From Stagnihabitans tardus (GTDB lineage: Bacteria; Pseudomonadota; Alphaproteobacteria; Rhodobacterales; Rhodobacteraceae), in assembly GCF_009925085.1 (NCBI RefSeq), contig NZ_JAABNR010000005.1, positions 62,001-126,000 of the forward strand: a stretch of DNA of 64,000 bases, written 5' to 3'. Below are positions 55,432 through 64,000 of this stretch, piece after piece (position 1 is the first letter of the stretch; each line of letters starts with the position of its first letter). A model generated the notes under the pieces. It was not told the origin of the DNA, did not search any database, and worked only from the letters and a program-made list of their open reading frames with translations. The position numbers and the translations under genes are program-made.

Positions 55432-56253
55432 ATGCGCGCTTTCCTTGCACTCCTGTTGACCGCCTCTCCCGTCCTGGCCGAGGCGCCCAAGGTCATCACC
55501 GATATCCCCCCCGTCGCGGGCCTGGTCGCGGCGGTCATGGGCGACCTGGGCCAGCCCGTGGTTCTCCTGGACAAGGGCGGCGACGAGCATGACCTGGCCT
55601 TGAAGCCCAGCCAGATGGAGGCCATGACCGAGGCGGACCTCGTGGTCTGGATGGGCGAGGACCTGACCCATGAGCTTGGCCATGCGCTGGAAGCCGTCGA
55701 GGTGCCGAAGCTGACCCTCTTGGAGGCGCCCGAGACGCTGAAGATGGATTACCCCGAGGGCGGCGTGAACCCCCATGCCTGGCTTTCCCCGGTCAATGCC
55801 AAGGCCTGGACCGGGCTGATCGCCGCCCGCCTGTCGGAGCTCGACCCGGAGAATGCCGCGACCTATGCCGCCAATGCCGAGGCCGCCTTGGCCGAGATCG
55901 ACGCGCTCGATGCCAAGCTGGCCGCGCAGCTCACGGGCCTGAAGCCCTTCCTGACCTATCACGACGCCTATGGCTACCTGGCCGCGCATTACAAGCTGCC
56001 CTACCAGGGCGGACTGGCGGCCGGAGAGGCCCATGCCCCCGGCGCCGCCCGCCTGGCCGAGGTCGAGGCCCGGGTGAAGTCCGGCGAGATCGCCTGCATC
56101 TTCCCCGAAGAGGCCCATGACCCCGCCCTGCTGGAGGCCTTCGGCACGCTCGGCCCGGCGCTGAACCCCGTGGGCTCTGACCTCGACCCCACGCCCCAGG
56201 CCTGGGCGATCCTGATGCAGCGCCTGGCCGATGGGCTTGCCACCTGCCGCTGA
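55432..56253 (+). CDS. znuA: Periplasmic zinc-binding protein
   Basis: 273 residues with a signal peptide (about 1-16, ending LAEA). Zinc ligands expected at His53 (DEHDLALKPS), His115 (GVNPHAWLSP), His177 (TYHDAYGYL), Asp250; Cys222 and Cys272 may pair. The long His-rich acidic loop that most ZnuA proteins carry before the second His is absent, leaving ordinary sequence (60-114). Delivers Zn to ZnuB. Confidence 0.93.
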   Translation: MRAFLALLLTASPVLAEAPKVITDIPPVAGLVAAVMGDLGQPVVLLDKGGDEHDLALKPSQMEAMTEADLVVWMGEDLTHELGHALEAVEVPKLTLLEAPETLKMDYPEGGVNPHAWLSPVNAKAWTGLIAARLSELDPENAATYAANAEAALAEIDALDAKLAAQLTGLKPFLTYHDAYGYLAAHYKLPYQGGLAAGEAHAPGAARLAEVEARVKSGEIACIFPEEAHDPALLEAFGTLGPALNPVGSDLDPTPQAWAILMQRLADGLATCR

Positions 56254-56374
56254 GGGCCATTCTTTGCCGCAAAAGAGGCGCCAAGGCAGCGGTAAGGTCG
56301 CTGCCCGCGCCAGGCAGAGACTAAGCCTTGACCCCGAAGGCCGGGCGGGCCACCAAGGCGGAAAGGAGACCGCC

Positions 56375-57346
56375 ATGATCACCCGCCAGGCCTTTGGAAC
56401 CACCGCCTCCGGCATTCCGGTGGAAAAGATCACCCTGCAGGCCCATGGGCTGACCGCCAGCTTCCTGACCAAGGGCGTGACCCTGCAATCGGTGCGGCTG
56501 GAGGGGGTGGCCCATGACCTGACGCTGGGGTCTGATACGCTCTCGGATTACGAGGGCAAGATGCGCCACCATGGCTCCCTGGTCGTGCCCGTGGTGAACC
56601 GGCTCTCGGGCGGGCGGGCGCGGGTCAACGGGGCAGAGCTGGCCTTCGAGCGGAACCAGGCGGGCAAGCACACGCTGCACTCCGGCGCGGCGGGCGGGCA
56701 GCACAAGGTCTGGGAGATCGAGCAGCTGACCGAGACCCATGTGACCCTGGGCCTGCGCCTGCCCGATGGCGAGGGCGGCTTCCCCGGCAACCGCCATATC
56801 CGCGCGCGGCTTTCCATCGGCCCGGGCCCCGCGCTGCGGATGGAGGTCACGGCCGAGACCGATGCCCCCACGCTCTTCAACGCCGCCAACCATTCCTACT
56901 GGAACCTCGACGGGACCGAGACCTGGGCCGGCCACGAGCTGCGCATCGCCGCCAACCACTATCTGCCCACGACCGAGGACTTCACCCCGACCGGAGAAAT
57001 CGCCCCGGTCGCCGGAGCCATGGACTTCCGCCGGGGTCGCGTCGTGACCCCCGAGGATACCGTTCTGGACACCAACTTCTGCCTCTCCGGCGGGCGCCAG
57101 GCCCTGCGCGAGGTCCTGTGGCTGCGCGGCCGCGATGGTGTCTCCCTGACGGTGGCGACGACGGAAAGCGGGATCCAGGTCTATGACGCCCGCAACGCGG
57201 CGCGGCCCGGGCGCGGCTTCCACGAGGGCCTGGCCATCGAGGCCCAGGCCTGGCCCGACGCGCCCAACCACCCGGGCTTCCCCGCCATCGACCTGCGCCC
57301 CGGCGAGCCCGTGACGCAAGTGACCGAGTGGCGCTTCAACCGCTGA
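56375..57346 (+). CDS. galM: Aldose 1-epimerase
   Basis: 323 residues, interconverting alpha and beta anomers of glucose or galactose. VVNRLSGGRAR and HTLHSGAAGGQHKVW are binding blocks, NAANHSYWNLDG carries catalytic His and GFPAIDLRPGE... the catalytic Glu region (AIEAQAWPDAPN). AAGGAGA at 56363-56369 sets the ATG at 56375. Monocistronic, convergent with yebC. Confidence 0.92.
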   Translation: MITRQAFGTTASGIPVEKITLQAHGLTASFLTKGVTLQSVRLEGVAHDLTLGSDTLSDYEGKMRHHGSLVVPVVNRLSGGRARVNGAELAFERNQAGKHTLHSGAAGGQHKVWEIEQLTETHVTLGLRLPDGEGGFPGNRHIRARLSIGPGPALRMEVTAETDAPTLFNAANHSYWNLDGTETWAGHELRIAANHYLPTTEDFTPTGEIAPVAGAMDFRRGRVVTPEDTVLDTNFCLSGGRQALREVLWLRGRDGVSLTVATTESGIQVYDARNAARPGRGFHEGLAIEAQAWPDAPNHPGFPAIDLRPGEPVTQVTEWRFNR

Positions 57347-57355
57347 CCGCAGGAG

Positions 57356-57376
57356 GTCCCGGGTCAAGCCCGGGAC
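57356..57376. repeat. Palindrome with TCAAG loop after galM
   Basis: GTCCCGGG and CCCGGGAC around TCAAG, 9 bases after the galM stop. Same design as the element at 9076-9096 and the sequence inside the znuC tail. Confidence 0.6.
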
Positions 57377-57404
57377 AGCGCAGCCCTGCCGCCCCAACCC
57401 GTAG

Positions 57405-57422
57405 CCCGGGGTATACCCCGGG
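57405..57422. repeat. Second copy of the CCCGGGGTATACCCCGGG palindrome
   Basis: CCCGGGGTATACCCCGGG is identical to the core at 1733-1750, and four more bases on one side (GTAG) also match the reverse complement there. Between convergent galM and yebC. Confidence 0.7.
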
Positions 57423-57493
57423 TTCACCCAACCCCAAAGTCGGCAGAACCACGCCCCCGTCCTGCCGCCGCCCTCACAGTCGGCAGGGCCACC

Positions 57494-57538
57494 GCGCATG
57501 ACAAGGCCCGGACCTCTGGTCCGGGCCTTGTCATGCGC
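57494..57538. terminator. Perfect 21-bp terminator hairpin between galM and yebC
   Basis: Positions 57494-57514 and 57518-57538 are exact reverse complements with loop TCT; the stem includes AAGGCCCGGACC/GGTCCGGGCCTT. A strong bidirectional terminator, 15 bases after the yebC stop. Confidence 0.85.
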
Positions 57539-57552
57539 CACCCGAAGGGGTC

Positions 57553-58293
57553 TTAAAGCTGCGCGGCGACATCCTCGGGGACGTCGAAATTATGGGTGAC
57601 CGACTGCACGTCGTCATCCTCTTCCAGGAGATCCACCAGCCGCATCAGCTTTTGCGCGGTCTCGAGATCGACCTCGGTCAGGGTCTGCGGCTTCCAGATC
57701 AACTTGGCCTCGGTCGATTCGCCCAAAGCCTTTTCCAGGGCCTCGGAAACCGCGCTCAGCTCTTCGACCTTGCAATAGATCCAATGGCCCTCTTCGTCGC
57801 TTTCGACATCATCGGCCCCGGCCTCCAAGGCCGCCATCATCACCTCGTCGGCCGTCCCCGCCTTGGCCGGATAGGTGATCTCGCCCACCCGGTCGAAGCC
57901 ATGGCTGACCGAGCCGGTCTGGCCCAGGTTCCCGCCGCATTTCGAGAAGTACGAGCGCACATTCGACGCCGTGCGGTTCAGGTTGTCGGTCAGCGCCTCG
58001 ACGATGATGGCGATGCCATTCACCCCATAGCCCTCATAGCGGATTTCCGTGTAATCGCCCGCATCGCCCATCTGGCTCTTCTTGATGGCGCGGTCGATCA
58101 CGTCCTTGGGCATCGAGGCCGCCTTGGCCGCCTTGACCGCCAGGCGCAGGCGCGGGTTCATGTCCGGGTCAGGCATGCCCATCTTGGCCGCCACGGTGAT
58201 TTCCTTGGACATCTTGGAAAACATCTTCGAGCGCGCCGCATCCGCCTTGCCCTTGCGATGCTGGATGTTCGCCCATTTGGAATGGCCTGCCAT
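57553..58293 (-). CDS. YebC/PmpR family protein
   Basis: 246 residues starting [15 protein letters not shown], the diagnostic YebC opening. The family was long annotated as transcriptional regulators; recent work gives members a role in relieving ribosome stalling at proline runs. AAAGGAT lies before the ATG. Single gene, followed by a 21-bp hairpin terminator. Confidence 0.95.
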   Translation of the reverse strand: MAGHSKWANIQHRKGKADAARSKMFSKMSKEITVAAKMGMPDPDMNPRLRLAVKAAKAASMPKDVIDRAIKKSQMGDAGDYTEIRYEGYGVNGIAIIVEALTDNLNRTASNVRSYFSKCGGNLGQTGSVSHGFDRVGEITYPAKAGTADEVMMAALEAGADDVESDEEGHWIYCKVEELSAVSEALEKALGESTEAKLIWKPQTLTEVDLETAQKLMRLVDLLEEDDDVQSVTHNFDVPEDVAAQL

Positions 58294-58361
58294 GTCCCCG
58301 ATCCTTTGTCAGAAGTTGAGGCCCTTTACACCAGCAGGGCGGGCTGCTGCAAGGGCAGGGG

Positions 58362-59054
58362 TCAGGAGAGGCGGCGGACGCAGGCCTCGGGGCCCTTTGG
58401 ATCGACGGCAAACAGGTGCGGCCGTTTCAACAGATAGGCGCGCCAGGTCTTTTCGGGTTGCGTCGAGATGTTGATGCCGATGCGCCGGAAGATCTCCGGG
58501 TTGAGCAGGTTCATCCGAATCTTGCCCCCGCGCTCGGAAATGAGGCGGCAGACCTCCTGGTCGATCGCCGAGGCTGTAGCCTTCGGCTTGGCGATCGGGG
58601 CTGAGACTGGGCTGATGACCGGCATCGGTTCCGCCTTGGGAGGAGCGGGCTTGCTCGGCTCGACGGTGGACAGTACCTGAAACCCCGTGCAGGCTTCGCG
58701 GAACCTGGGCGGGGCCTGCGGGCCGCCCATCCCCACCACCTCCAGCCCGTATTCCCGCAGCTTCAGGGCCAGGTGGCTGAAGCCTCCGTCCGATGAGGCG
58801 ATCACAAACCGCGCGACCTTGTCCCGCAGCGCCAGCTCCATCGCGTCTACAGTTAACTGGAGGTCGGACGAATTCTTGTCCATGCCGGAGTGGAAGGCGC
58901 GCAGTCCGGCAATCTCGGACCAGGCCTGCAGGTGCTTCGTGTCCGCATAGGCGCGGCGGATCGTCACCTCTCCGAGAGACTGTGCATGGGCCAGGATCTC
59001 GGGGTAACGGTTGGCCGCCACATTGTCGGCGTCGATCAGAAGGGCAATGGTCAT
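58362..59054 (-). CDS. NYN-domain RNase-like protein with C-terminal LOTUS/OST-HTH domain
   Basis: 230 residues. The NYN (PIN-like) domain spans about 1-120 with acidic candidates Asp8, Asp10, Asp64 and Asp89 (LLIDADNV, KNSSDLQLTVDAMEL, ASSDGGFSHL). A Pro/Ala-rich linker at 131-165 leads to a LOTUS-type winged helix (about 166-230) ending PHLFAVDPKGPEACVRRLS. This is the LabA/MARF1-like architecture. Likely RNA cleavage or binding; target unknown. Confidence 0.88.
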   Translation of the reverse strand: MTIALLIDADNVAANRYPEILAHAQSLGEVTIRRAYADTKHLQAWSEIAGLRAFHSGMDKNSSDLQLTVDAMELALRDKVARFVIASSDGGFSHLALKLREYGLEVVGMGGPQAPPRFREACTGFQVLSTVEPSKPAPPKAEPMPVISPVSAPIAKPKATASAIDQEVCRLISERGGKIRMNLLNPEIFRRIGINISTQPEKTWRAYLLKRPHLFAVDPKGPEACVRRLS

Positions 59055-59117
59055 CGGGCAATCCAGGGCGCATGGAACGACACCAGATTGCCCGCAGATT
59101 CGGGCAGGAATTTGGCC

Positions 59118-60902
59118 TCAGGGATAAAGCGGCCAGATCACCGGGATCAGGAAAGAGGCCACGAGCCAGGTGATGATGTTCAAGGGCACGCCGATCCGGG
59201 TGAAGTCGAGGAACTTGTAGCCCCCCGGGCCATAGACCATCATGTTGGTCTGATAGCCAATCGGCGTCGCAAAGGCCAAGGTGGCCGAGAACATCACCGC
59301 CACGACGAAGGGCCGGGGGTCGACGCCCAACTGGTTGGCCAGCTCGATCGCAATCGGCGTATAGATCACCGCCACGGCGTTGTTGGACAGGAACTCGGTC
59401 AGGATCAGGCCCATGAGGTAAATGGCCAGGATCAGCATGAAGGGCGAGAGCCCCTCCATCCAGGGCTTGACCGCTGTCACGATCATCTCGACCGCGCCCG
59501 AGGCGTCCAGCCCCGCCCCCACCGCCAGCATGGCGAAGATCATCGCCATCAGGCGGCCATCGACGAAGCCCAGGGCCTCGTCGCTGTCGATGCAGCGGGC
59601 GATCAGGATGATCCCCACGGCCAGGAAGGCCAGGACCTGGATCGGCGCCACGTCGAAGGACGAAAGCGCGATGACGAAAACCAGCGCGCCAATCGCAATC
59701 GGCGCCTTGGTCCGGCGATAGGCCCGGGCCGTCGGATGCGAGATATCGACCAGGTCCATGTCGAGCGCCAGGCGCTTGATGTCCTCGGTCGTGCCCTCGA
59801 TCAGAAGCGTGTCGCCGACCTGGACCTCGACATCGTCCATCTGGCGGCCGATGTTCTTGTCCTTGCGGTGCAGCGCCAGGGGATAGACCCCATAGCGCCG
59901 CCGCAGACGCAGCGCGCCCAGCGTCTGGCCCACCATCTTGCAGCCCGGAGTCACCAGGACTTCGACCGTCTCGGTTTCCACAGAGGACAGCTTGTCGGCG
60001 ATGCGCATATCGGTGCGGTTCTGCATCTCCAGAAGCTCCGAGACCTCGGTGCGCAGGACGACGCGGTCGCCAGGCTCCAGCACCACCGGGGCCAGGTTGC
60101 GCCGCAGGCTGGCATCGCCGCGCAGGACGTCGATGACGCGAACCCCGTTGCGCTTGAACTGGCCCACGTCCAGCACCCTCTTGCCGATCAGCACCGAATC
60201 CTCGGGGATGGCGACCTCGGTGAAGTATTTCCGCTTGTTCCGGTCGCCGAGCAAAGCCGCCATCGACTGGCGGTCGGGCAGAAGCCGGGGCGCCGCGATC
60301 AGCATGTAGATCCCGCCCACCAGGGTGATGGCAATGCCCAGGGGCGCGATCTCGAACAGCGAGAAGGGCTCCATCCCCTGTTTCGTGGCCACGCCATCCA
60401 CCAGGATATTGGTCGAGGTTCCGATCAGCGTGATCATCCCCCCCAGCACGGTCATATGCGACAGGGGGATCAGGAAGCGCGAGGGCGCCTTCCCCAGTTT
60501 CGCCGCGATCTGGATGACGACCGGGATCATGACGGCGACCAGGGGCGTGTTGTTCATGAAGGCCGAAGCCACGGCGACGAAGCCAAACAGCACCAGGATC
60601 GTGGCCTTGGGATAGGTCTCGACCCGGGATTCCGCCATGCCGATCAGCATTTCGACCGCGCCCGTCCGCACAAGGCCGCCCATGACCATGAACATCAGCG
60701 CGATGGTCCAGGGGGCCGAGTTCGAGAGCACCGCCCCCGCCTCCTTGATGGGCAGAAGGCCCGTGACCATCATGACGACCGCGCCGCCGATGGCGACGAC
60801 CTCCATCGGATAGGTCTCGCGCACGAACATGGTGAACATGACCAGCATGATCCCCAAAGCCATCCAGGGATGCCACTCGGGCGCGAATTCCAGGCCAAAC
60901 AT
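59118..60902 (-). CDS. SLC13/DASS anion transporter with two RCK_C (TrkA-C) domains
   Basis: 594 residues. An N-terminal membrane half (first about 190 residues), then two RCK_C domains in the middle (about 198-275 and 285-360), then a second membrane half; ATKQGMEPF and VGIILIARCID fit the DASS/SAC1 group, whose members carry sulfate, phosphate or dicarboxylates. GGAGG lies before the ATG at 60902. Substrate undetermined. Confidence 0.85.
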   Translation of the reverse strand: MFGLEFAPEWHPWMALGIMLVMFTMFVRETYPMEVVAIGGAVVMMVTGLLPIKEAGAVLSNSAPWTIALMFMVMGGLVRTGAVEMLIGMAESRVETYPKATILVLFGFVAVASAFMNNTPLVAVMIPVVIQIAAKLGKAPSRFLIPLSHMTVLGGMITLIGTSTNILVDGVATKQGMEPFSLFEIAPLGIAITLVGGIYMLIAAPRLLPDRQSMAALLGDRNKRKYFTEVAIPEDSVLIGKRVLDVGQFKRNGVRVIDVLRGDASLRRNLAPVVLEPGDRVVLRTEVSELLEMQNRTDMRIADKLSSVETETVEVLVTPGCKMVGQTLGALRLRRRYGVYPLALHRKDKNIGRQMDDVEVQVGDTLLIEGTTEDIKRLALDMDLVDISHPTARAYRRTKAPIAIGALVFVIALSSFDVAPIQVLAFLAVGIILIARCIDSDEALGFVDGRLMAMIFAMLAVGAGLDASGAVEMIVTAVKPWMEGLSPFMLILAIYLMGLILTEFLSNNAVAVIYTPIAIELANQLGVDPRPFVVAVMFSATLAFATPIGYQTNMMVYGPGGYKFLDFTRIGVPLNIITWLVASFLIPVIWPLYP

Positions 60903-60992
60903 GCGAACCTCCGTCACCAACCGCGTCGATACCCGACCCGGTTTGACGTGATTCTTTCGCGGCGACAAGAAAATTCTACAATAAAGGTCGTG

Positions 60993-61880
60993 TTAAGCAG
61001 GAATATGCCTTACGCGCGGTTTCACCAGCGTCATTCCTGCCAAAAGCACCACCATGGCGGCCCAGATCCAGGGCGAGGGGCGCTCTCCGAGGAACAGCAT
61101 CGCGAAGGTCACGCCGGAAACCGTGGTGACATAGGAGGACTGGCTGGCAAAGACCGCCCCGGTGCGGGCGGCGAGCCAGACGAAGGTGGCGTACAAAAGC
61201 CCGTGCAGCGCGGACGAGATCGCCAGGGCCGCATCGGGCCAGGTCGCTCCGGGGATGTAGCCTTGCCCCGTCACCAGCATCAGGACGCCCACCATGCAGG
61301 CCGCCACGCAAGAGACCCCGAGCATGGCCGAGATGGCATCGAGGCCGCCAAGCCCCTTGTGGGCGACATAGGTGTTCTCCAGCGCATAGCAGAGCGGTCC
61401 GATCATCGCGATGGGCAGGAAGGCCAGCATCGCCCGGTCGGGCAGGGAGGATTGCGGCAAGGCGATCATCAGCACCCCGGTCAGCCCCAGGGCCAGGCCC
61501 ATGGCGCGCTTCAGGTCGAAATGGTCCATCTTCAGCGCCAGGTTGATCGGAAAGGCGATCAGGGGAATGGTCGAGATGATGATCGACATGATCCCCGAGG
61601 GAAGCTGCGCCGCCGAGGTATAGAAGGTGAAGTTCGGCACCACGGTGCCCAGAAGCGCCACCATGACGAAAAAGCCCAGGTGCTCGCGCCGCCAGCCGAT
61701 GCCGCGACGACGCACCAGGGTGATCAGACCCAGGACCAGGATGCAGGTCACAAGCTGCCAGAAGACCAGCCCAAAGGCCGGATGGCCCGAGGAGGTCGCG
61801 ATCTTGCCCAGGGGCTGGGTCATCCCCCAGCCCGCGCCAAGCGCCAGGACCAGGCCGCGCTCTTTCCAGCCGTGGCTCAT
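60993..61880 (-). CDS. EamA-type DMT superfamily transporter
   Basis: 295 residues, ten helices in two EamA halves; LALGAGWGMTQPLGKIA opens the first. Probable metabolite exporter. The ATG overlaps the ymdB stop (ATGA), so it is translated with ymdB. Not closely similar to the DMT protein at 37.6 kb. Confidence 0.82.
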   Translation of the reverse strand: MSHGWKERGLVLALGAGWGMTQPLGKIATSSGHPAFGLVFWQLVTCILVLGLITLVRRRGIGWRREHLGFFVMVALLGTVVPNFTFYTSAAQLPSGIMSIIISTIPLIAFPINLALKMDHFDLKRAMGLALGLTGVLMIALPQSSLPDRAMLAFLPIAMIGPLCYALENTYVAHKGLGGLDAISAMLGVSCVAACMVGVLMLVTGQGYIPGATWPDAALAISSALHGLLYATFVWLAARTGAVFASQSSYVTTVSGVTFAMLFLGERPSPWIWAAMVVLLAGMTLVKPRVRHIPA

Positions 61881-62683
61881 GGTCCCGACTGCTTCAGCTT
61901 GCCGCCCTGGCGGACCATCTCGATGCGGGTGGCGCGGCCGGTTTTGTCATCGGTTTCCACATAGACGCCCGAGAGCGTGGCCTCCCCCTCGGCCGGCTCG
62001 AACCGGCCCGAGGCCATGCCGGTGATGAAGCGCCGCAGCGGTTCAAGCTTCTGCATGCCGATGACGCTGTCATAATCCCCGCACATGCCCGCATCGGTCA
62101 GGTAGCCCGTGCCCTTGGCCAGGATCATCGCATCGGCGGTGGCGACATGGGTATGGGTCCCCACGACCAGGCTCGCCTGTCCATCGACCCAATGCCCCAT
62201 GGCCATCTTCTCGGAGGTCGCCTCGGCGTGGATCTCCACGACCGAAGCCTGGACCGCGCCGCCATGGGTCTTCAGGACCTCTGACACCGCCGAGAAAGGA
62301 TCGTCGAAGGGGCGTTTCATGAAGACCTGGCCCAGGACCTGGGTGACCAGCACCCGGCGACCCTGGGTCGCCTCGAAGACCCGCGCCCCCTTGCCCGGGG
62401 CGACCTTGGAGAAATTCAGCGGCCGGATGATGCGGGGCTCCTGTTCGATGAACTGGAACATGTCCTTCTGGTCGAAGGCATGGTCCCCCAGCGTCACGCA
62501 ATCGGCGCCAGCGGCCAGGATGCCGCGCGCATGCTCGGCCGTGAGCCCCGCGCCATTGGAGGCATTCTCGCCGTTGACCACGACGAAATCGAGCCCCCAG
62601 TCGCTGCGGAGCTTGGGAAGGCGGTCGGTGATGGCCACCCGCCCGGTTTTGCCGACGACATCGCCGAGGAAAAGGATACGCAT
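61877..62683 (-). CDS. YmdB family metallophosphoesterase
   Basis: 268 residues of the TIGR00282 family. LFLGDVVGKTGR, VVNGENASNGAGLT, GDHAF and HTHVATAD supply the bimetal site. YmdB of Bacillus subtilis hydrolyses cyclic nucleotides and influences RNA turnover and biofilm; role here unknown. It is followed by a DMT transporter gene in a coupled unit. Confidence 0.9.
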   Translation of the reverse strand: MRILFLGDVVGKTGRVAITDRLPKLRSDWGLDFVVVNGENASNGAGLTAEHARGILAAGADCVTLGDHAFDQKDMFQFIEQEPRIIRPLNFSKVAPGKGARVFEATQGRRVLVTQVLGQVFMKRPFDDPFSAVSEVLKTHGGAVQASVVEIHAEATSEKMAMGHWVDGQASLVVGTHTHVATADAMILAKGTGYLTDAGMCGDYDSVIGMQKLEPLRRFITGMASGRFEPAEGEATLSGVYVETDDKTGRATRIEMVRQGGKLKQSGP

Positions 62684-62777
62684 GGGCCTGCGTTACCCTT
62701 TGGGGCGCCTTGGCGCAATCCTGAACGCGACCTCTGGTGTCGGCCGCTGGAGGGGCCGCCTGCCCCTCCAGACCTCC

Positions 62778-62806
62778 CCGGGGATATTTGGGTCAGTATG
62801 AAAGAG
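62778..62806 (+). repeat. Interspersed GATATTTG repeat, copy 5
   Basis: CCCCGGGGATATTTGGGTCA followed by GTATGAAAG, 3 bases before the stop of the minus-strand epimerase gene. Confidence 0.65.
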
Positions 62807-62808
62807 GC

Positions 62809-63738
62809 TCAGAGGCCGCCGGGCAGGGCGGTCAGGGCCTCGATCACGGCTTGCAGGGAGGTGTGGCGGGGCTGGTAGCCGATCAGGCGGCGGGCCTTGT
62901 CGATCGCGTGACAGGGGGAGCGGGCGATGTGCTCCCAGGTGGCCTCGGCATCCTCGGGGCTCTGGCTCTTGGCCCAGGTCTCGAAGGGGGCGAAGCTCAG
63001 CGCGGGTTCGTGGCCGAAGTGGCGGTAAAGCGCCTCGGCATAGTGGCGGAGGTTCAGGGCTGCGGGGGAAACGGCGTTGAAGGATTCCCCCACGGCGGTG
63101 CTCCAATGGGTCAGGGCGCCCAGGACGGCCTGGGCCACATCCTCGGCATGGACATGGTGGACGGTCTCCAGGCCGAAGTTCGGCAGGGTCAGCGGGCGGC
63201 CAGCGGCGATGTCGCGGAAGACCTGAGGGTTGAAATTGCCCGCCGGGTTCAGAGGCACCCAGCCGGGGCCCACGATATGGCCGGGGCGGATGACGGTGGC
63301 GGGCAGGCCGCCCTTGCGGGCCTCGGTCAGGATCAGGTCCTCCAGCAGGCTTTTCTGGATGCCGTAATCGCCGAAGGGCTGGCGGGGGTCTTCCTCGCGC
63401 GTGGGGGAGGGGCCGGGGCGGCCATGGACCCAGATCGTGCCGATATGGATCAGGTGGGTGATGCGTCCCCGCAGCGCCTGGGCCAGGGCTTCATGCTGGG
63501 CCGGGGTGAAGCAGATCATGTCGATGACCGCATCCGGGGTTGTGGCGGCCACGGAATCGGCGAAATCCGGGGCCGCGCGGTTCATCGTCACCTGGGTGAC
63601 CTGGTCCCAGGCGCGGTGGGGCAGGTAGGGCCGCGACTGGCCGCGCGTCACATTGGTGACCTGGTGGCCCGCCTGGACCAGCATGGGCACGAGGTAAGTT
63701 CCCACATGGCCCGCCCCGCCGATGATCGTGATGCGCAT
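62809..63738 (-). CDS. NAD-dependent epimerase/dehydratase family protein
   Basis: 309-residue extended SDR. MRITIIGGAGHVGTYLVPML carries the GxxGxxG Rossmann motif (7-13); the YGIQKSLLE segment provides the catalytic Tyr-x3-Lys. Substrate not identifiable. GGGAGAC precedes the ATG at 63738. Divergent from the helicase gene at the right edge. Confidence 0.88.
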   Translation of the reverse strand: MRITIIGGAGHVGTYLVPMLVQAGHQVTNVTRGQSRPYLPHRAWDQVTQVTMNRAAPDFADSVAATTPDAVIDMICFTPAQHEALAQALRGRITHLIHIGTIWVHGRPGPSPTREEDPRQPFGDYGIQKSLLEDLILTEARKGGLPATVIRPGHIVGPGWVPLNPAGNFNPQVFRDIAAGRPLTLPNFGLETVHHVHAEDVAQAVLGALTHWSTAVGESFNAVSPAALNLRHYAEALYRHFGHEPALSFAPFETWAKSQSPEDAEATWEHIARSPCHAIDKARRLIGYQPRHTSLQAVIEALTALPGGL

Positions 63739-63785
63739 GACTGTCTCCCATTGCACGGGCTGTTCCCGGCACTATCCTTGGCCCC

Positions 63786-64000
63786 ATGACGCTGTTGCCG
63801 CAAGCCTTGACGGAGTGGTTCCAGGCCCAGGGCTGGGCCTTGCATCCCCATCAGCTTCAGATGCTGGACCGGGCGGGGGAGGCCTCCACCCTGCTCATCG
63901 CGCCGACCGGGGGCGGCAAGACCCTGGCGGGCTTCCTGCCGACGCTGGCCGAGCTTGGGGCCGCGCCCGCCAAGGGGCTCCATACGCTCTATATCTCGCC
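63786..64000 (+). CDS. DEAD/DEAH-box helicase, Lhr-type, 5' end (truncated by window)
   Basis: Seventy-one codons are visible: MTLLPQALTEWFQAQGWALH, HPHQLQML (Q-motif-like), then APTGGGKTLAG, a Walker A motif, and LHTLYIS (motif Ia). This is the start of an Lhr/ligase-associated DExH helicase of DNA repair. It runs off the right edge. Confidence 0.85.
   Translation, partial: MTLLPQALTEWFQAQGWALHPHQLQMLDRAGEASTLLIAPTGGGKTLAGFLPTLAELGAAPAKGLHTLYIS

Noticed and set aside
57494-57538. The 21-bp perfect hairpin as a mobile-element end
   Set aside because: Loop of three bases, position 15 bases behind the yebC stop and GGCCCGGACC stem composition fit an ordinary strong terminator.

Overview
The window is GC-rich (roughly two-thirds G+C by eye), densely packed chromosomal DNA from an alphaproteobacterium, almost certainly of the Rhodobacteraceae (Rhodobacter/Paracoccus-like). 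Support comes from the ChvG/ChvI-HprK-RapZ-EIIA-HPr cluster facing pckA, the ethylmalonyl-CoA pathway genes ccr and ecm, ccoNOQP-ccoGHIS with FNR-type boxes, Zur/ZnuABC, and short palindromic repeats at gene 3' ends. I see no rRNA, tRNA, CRISPR array, prophage or complete insertion sequence. No phylogenetic test was possible.

Layout. 1-7 kb: the 3' end of smc, then a minus-strand cluster running chvI, chvG, hprK, rapZ, ptsIIA, hpr and an acyltransferase gene. 7-19.8 kb: pckA, a lytic transglycosylase, a PatB-type lyase, three tandem peptide deformylase genes fused by 4-base overlaps to fmt, ecm, an acyltransferase, a small lipoprotein and ccr. 19.8-23 kb: a small ORF, a RecD/UvrD-like helicase, a stand-alone Lrp ligand-binding domain and a double UspA protein. 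23-31.2 kb: cbb3 oxidase structural genes ccoNOQP and assembly genes ccoGHIS, with five FNR-like sites in the two promoter regions. 31-41 kb: housekeeping genes (FAH hydrolase, D,D-carboxypeptidase with SPOR domain, HAD phosphatase, clpS, rsmC, hemF, cobS, DMT exporter, hemE/hemC). 41-47.6 kb: a sugar-use island with two MFS transporters, a GMC oxidoreductase, an alpha-glucosidase and a LacI regulator. 47.7-50.2 kb: an AhpD-like protein behind an FNR-like site, an EF-hand protein, a GH25 lysozyme and an unrecognised two-gene unit with a Cys-rich protein. 50.4-53 kb: a dimethylglycine dehydrogenase-like enzyme. 53-56.3 kb: zur-znuC-znuB divergent from znuA around two Zur boxes. 56.3-64 kb: galM, yebC, a NYN-LOTUS protein, a DASS transporter, a second DMT exporter, ymdB, an epimerase and the 5' end of an Lhr-type helicase gene.

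How it fits together. The left part couples a periplasmic two-component sensor and a regulatory PTS (HprK-HPr-EIIA) to the gluconeogenic gene pckA. Ccr and Ecm carry the characteristic steps of acetyl-CoA assimilation, and Ecm needs cobalamin, for which cobS supplies a late synthesis step. The cco region is the low-oxygen respiration module under probable FnrL control. hemC, hemE, hemF and cobS all serve tetrapyrrole synthesis.

Most notable observations: a structured 170-base interval with its own pair of FNR-like sites between the ccoP terminator and ccoG (candidate oxygen-regulated small RNA); a third deformylase that has lost both the metal-binding Cys and the catalytic Glu; a histidine-rich tail of 23 His on ZnuC while ZnuA lacks its usual His loop; an interspersed repeat family with five copies at gene ends; and several long palindromes between convergent genes.
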